Assembly (NCBI GenBank): GCA_002342805.1
Contig: DDQW01000015.1
Location: 1 to 64,000 of the forward strand
Direction of reading: 5' to 3'
Source of the DNA: Clostridiales bacterium UBA2432
Lineage (GTDB): Bacteria > Bacillota > Clostridia > Lachnospirales > Vallitaleaceae
Length of the DNA: 64,000 bases
Below the pieces are notes generated by a model. The model had not been told where the DNA came from. It made no database searches and saw nothing but the letters and a program-made list of their open reading frames with translations. How positions within the stretch are numbered: the stretch's first letter is position 1; each line of letters opens with the position of its first letter. This document shows, in pieces, positions 61,744-64,000 of the stretch. The position numbers and the translations under genes were made by a program.

Positions 61744-62814
61744 TTATAGTTCGATTAATTCTTTTCTAGAGGATACAAAGTTCTCAATACCATCTTCTTT
61801 AATAAGAACTAAGTCTTCAATACGTACCCCACCAAAATCCGGTATATAAACGCCAGGTTCAACGCTCATGACCATCCCAGGTAAAATAATCTCCTCCGAA
61901 AGCAATGAAAATCTTGGTTGCTCATGAACTTCTAATCCTAAACTATGTCCGAGTCCATGTCCAAAATTCACTCGATAACCGGCATCATCAATAATCTGGC
62001 GCGCTAATGCATCGGCATCTTTACCTAATATGCCTGCCTTGATATTATTCAAGGCCTTCATCTGAGCTTTTAGTACAAGATTATATAGTTCTTTTTGACG
62101 TTCACTCGCCTGACCGACAACAATCGTTCGTGTCATATCTGAACAGTAACCTTCATAAATACAACCAAAGTCCATGGTGACAAAATCGCCTTTTTCAATC
62201 AACTTTTCTGTCGGCTGTGCATGGGGTAAACTCGAACGCCTACCTGATGCAACAATCGTATCAAAAGACAATTTGCTTGCACCTTGTTTTTTCATAAAAT
62301 ATTCTAATTCAACAGCCACATCGATTTCTCGCATTCCTGGCTTAATCCGGTCTAAAATATGTAAAAAAGCCGCATCGCCAATAGATGACGCATGACGAAT
62401 TTTTTGAATCTCATCGTGGTCCTTAATCATACGGATCTGTTCAACCATATTACCAACTGCTGACCAATTGCACTGATCAATTGAACTCGAAAGATGATTA
62501 AATTCTTTAACTGTTATTGTTGTATCTTCATAGCCTAAATTAGCAATCCTTGCGTCACTCACTAAATCTGATATGGTCTCAACCAGACCTTTCTCAAAAT
62601 AATTGACAACTTCAAAATCGGGACTTTCAGCAGTTGCTTGTTCAATATAGCGAAAATCTGTTAGCAAATAACGGGCTTGGTCTGTAATAAACAAATATCC
62701 TGAAGATCCTGTAAATCCAGAAAGGTAATGTCGATTATACTCACTGGAAATCAAAATACCATCCATTGATAGTGCATACATTCTTTTCGTTAGTTCTTGA
62801 ACACGATTAATCAT
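61744..62814 (-). CDS. M24 family Xaa-Pro aminopeptidase
   Basis: A 356-residue metallopeptidase: N-terminal creatinase-like domain (about 1-125) and a pita-bread catalytic domain. Metal ligands are in DFGCIYEGYCSDMTR, HGLGHSLGLEVHE, EPGVYIPDFGGVR and the final ED. Such genes stand just before efp in most Firmicutes. The ATG at 62812-62814 follows AGAGGT and overlaps aroQ by 8 bases. Pro-dipeptidase or aminopeptidase action is not separable by eye. Confidence 0.93.
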   Translation of the reverse strand: MINRVQELTKRMYALSMDGILISSEYNRHYLSGFTGSSGYLFITDQARYLLTDFRYIEQATAESPDFEVVNYFEKGLVETISDLVSDARIANLGYEDTTITVKEFNHLSSSIDQCNWSAVGNMVEQIRMIKDHDEIQKIRHASSIGDAAFLHILDRIKPGMREIDVAVELEYFMKKQGASKLSFDTIVASGRRSSLPHAQPTEKLIEKGDFVTMDFGCIYEGYCSDMTRTIVVGQASERQKELYNLVLKAQMKALNNIKAGILGKDADALARQIIDDAGYRVNFGHGLGHSLGLEVHEQPRFSLLSEEIILPGMVMSVEPGVYIPDFGGVRIEDLVLIKEDGIENFVSSRKELIEL

Positions 62815-63253
62815 TACAACCTCTTTTCTTTGAACATAAATAGTCAATAGCTTCAATATATCCACGGAAACCTTTGCCGCATAGTTGCTTTACACATACG
62901 TCTTCAACGACCGAAATACTGCGAAAACCTTCACGTTCATGAATATTTGACAAATGTACCTCAACCGTCGGTATGTTTAAGGACGCAATGCAATCACGTA
63001 TTGCATAACTATAATGAGTATAGGCTCCCGGATTGATCACAATGCCCTCAAAATGTTTATGATAACACTGTTGTAAATAATCGATGAGAGCGCCTTCGCT
63101 ATTGGATTGAAAAAAATCCAGTTGAATCTTCTTTCCCATTGCATAATCACGAAGCATATAGATTAAATCATCATAGGTCTCATGACCATAGACATCCGGC
63201 TCTCTAATTCCTAAAAAATTTAAATTTGGACCGTTTACAACTGCAATTCTCAT
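62807..63253 (-). CDS. aroQ: Type II 3-dehydroquinate dehydratase
   Basis: A 148-residue enzyme that dehydrates 3-dehydroquinate in the shikimate pathway. VVNGPNLNFLGIREPDVYG at the N-terminus, the NPGAYTHYSYAIRD active-site stretch and VEVHLSNIHERE are diagnostic of type II enzymes. It follows aroK by 17 bases. Confidence 0.96.
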   Translation of the reverse strand: MRIAVVNGPNLNFLGIREPDVYGHETYDDLIYMLRDYAMGKKIQLDFFQSNSEGALIDYLQQCYHKHFEGIVINPGAYTHYSYAIRDCIASLNIPTVEVHLSNIHEREGFRSISVVEDVCVKQLCGKGFRGYIEAIDYLCSKKRGCND

Positions 63254-63270
63254 CTTACACCTCTTTTACT

Positions 63271-63771
63271 CTACAACAAACTCACAATTTCATCTGCGAT
63301 TTCTTCGACGGATTTATCCTTTGTTTGAATAATCATATTTGAAGCTTCAAAGTAAATCGGTTCTCTCAAATTCAATAAATTCTTGATCGTCGTTTCATGG
63401 TCCACATCTTTTAATAAGGGTCGCTCCGTATCATCTTGTAAATTACGTAGCAACTGCTCAAAAGGCGTGTGCAAAAATACGACAGTTCCAATTCGCTTTA
63501 AGATACTAATATTTTCTTCCTTAAGAACAACACCACCACCTGTTGCAATGACTTTATTCTTCTTCGTTAACAATTTTTCTAAATAAGATGTTTCTAGTTC
63601 ACGAAAGTGTTCTTCGCCGTACTCGTCAAAAATCTCATTAATTGATTTTTTTTCACCGACTTCGATTTCGTCATCCATATCAATAAAATTACGCTCTAAC
63701 TTGTCTGCTAAAACTTTACCGACCGATGACTTACCACTTCCCATAAATCCTATTAACACTACATTATTCAT
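63271..63771 (-). CDS. aroK: Shikimate kinase
   Basis: A 166-residue P-loop kinase. The Walker A motif is GFMGSGKSSVGK, followed by FIDMDDEIE and the GGGVVLKEEN motif. It phosphorylates shikimate. It lies between aroE and aroQ, so three shikimate steps are clustered. Confidence 0.95.
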   Translation of the reverse strand: MNNVVLIGFMGSGKSSVGKVLADKLERNFIDMDDEIEVGEKKSINEIFDEYGEEHFRELETSYLEKLLTKKNKVIATGGGVVLKEENISILKRIGTVVFLHTPFEQLLRNLQDDTERPLLKDVDHETTIKNLLNLREPIYFEASNMIIQTKDKSVEEIADEIVSLL

Positions 63772-63786
63772 CTGCGATTCACCTAC

Positions 63787-64000
63787 TCAATTTTTTGTAT
63801 TGTTGTATACTGTCGTCTCTAATTGGTGTAAACACCATTCAATCTGAGACGCCGTTAAGGTTATATCTGTCCAGTACTCAAAGGCTTTTAAGGCTTGAAA
63901 AAACAGCATACTTAAACCATTAAGCACTTTGGCTTGATGTTCTCTTCCTTTTGTCATAAAAACAGTCTCTTTTGGATTGTATATTATATCGACAATAAAG
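63787..64000 (-). CDS. aroE: Shikimate dehydrogenase, C-terminal part (5' end outside window)
   Basis: Seventy codons before the stop are visible, cut by the window edge. They read FIVDIIYNPKETVFM, then KVLNGLSMLFFQALKAFEYWT, which is the C-terminal NADP-domain pattern of AroE (D-x-x-Y-x-P-x-x-T and NG-x-x-ML-x-x-QA). The final helix ends YNNTKN. It precedes aroK in transcription by 15 bases. Confidence 0.9.
   Translation of the reverse strand, partial: FIVDIIYNPKETVFMTKGREHQAKVLNGLSMLFFQALKAFEYWTDITLTASQIEWCLHQLETTVYNNTKN

Noticed and set aside
1..64000. CRISPR arrays, insertion sequences, tRNA or rRNA genes
   Set aside because: No spaced repeats, transposase genes or recognisable RNA gene sequences were seen on either strand by reading; a tRNAscan and repeat search would settle it.

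Overview
The window reads as one continuous stretch of core chromosome from a low-GC Gram-positive anaerobe of the class Clostridia. The evidence is AT-rich DNA, strong AGGAGG ribosome binding sites, a Bacillus/Clostridium-type SOS box at recA, Firmicutes gene order (asp23-nusB-xseAB-ispA-dxs-tlyA-nadK-argR-recN; recA-recX-rny; scpAB-rluB), a sodium-pumping decarboxylase and formate-THF ligase. The order recalls Lachnospirales/Vallitalea-like Clostridia, but I cannot name a species. I see no mobile element, CRISPR array, rRNA or tRNA. Nearly all genes lie on the minus strand; only yprB, the CBS-ACT gene and rqcH are on the plus strand.

Layout. 1-5864: an operon read leftwards, pheA-rnhB-ylqG-like-ylqH-yraN-pgeF-DUF512 protein, divergent from yprB (5976-7082). 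7079-13132: a second operon led by an RpiR-type regulator, then a BaiN-like flavoprotein, an AroH chorismate mutase fused to cytidylate kinase, ispH, an S1 protein and cheR. 13342-18430: a Na+-pumping biotin decarboxylase cluster with two different carboxyltransferases. 18528-23434: M50-like protein, scpA, scpB, rluB, mnmM, cls. 23536-26017: deoB-pdp nucleoside salvage. 26134-29840: purB-proC-nudF-xerD. 29998-33357: recA (LexA box), recX, rny. 33498-42820: lysC-ftsK-fhs-folD-rimO-pgsA-cinA. 43023-43670: CBS-ACT protein. 43754-48461: branched-chain amino-acid ABC transporter. 48638-50377: rqcH. 50416-60961: a long operon asp23-nusB-xseA-xseB-ispA-yuiD-[OLE RNA]-oapA-dxs-tlyA-nadK-argR-recN. 61095-64000: aroE-aroK-aroQ-pepP, then efp.

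The most striking item is the roughly 620-base gene-free stretch at about 56780-57395, between yuiD/ispA and a small membrane protein gene next to dxs. Position, strand, length, internal hairpins and the neighbouring membrane protein fit OLE RNA (ornate, large, extremophilic) with its partner OapA. It has its own strong promoter inside the end of yuiD.

Other points of interest are the AroH-Cmk fusion, which may supply prephenate to the monofunctional prephenate dehydratase also encoded here; a recA leader with a hairpin exactly between the Shine-Dalgarno sequence and the start codon; several palindromic operators over promoters (deoB, purB, asp23, rpiR); and the absence of sporulation genes from six places where Bacillus and most Clostridia carry them.
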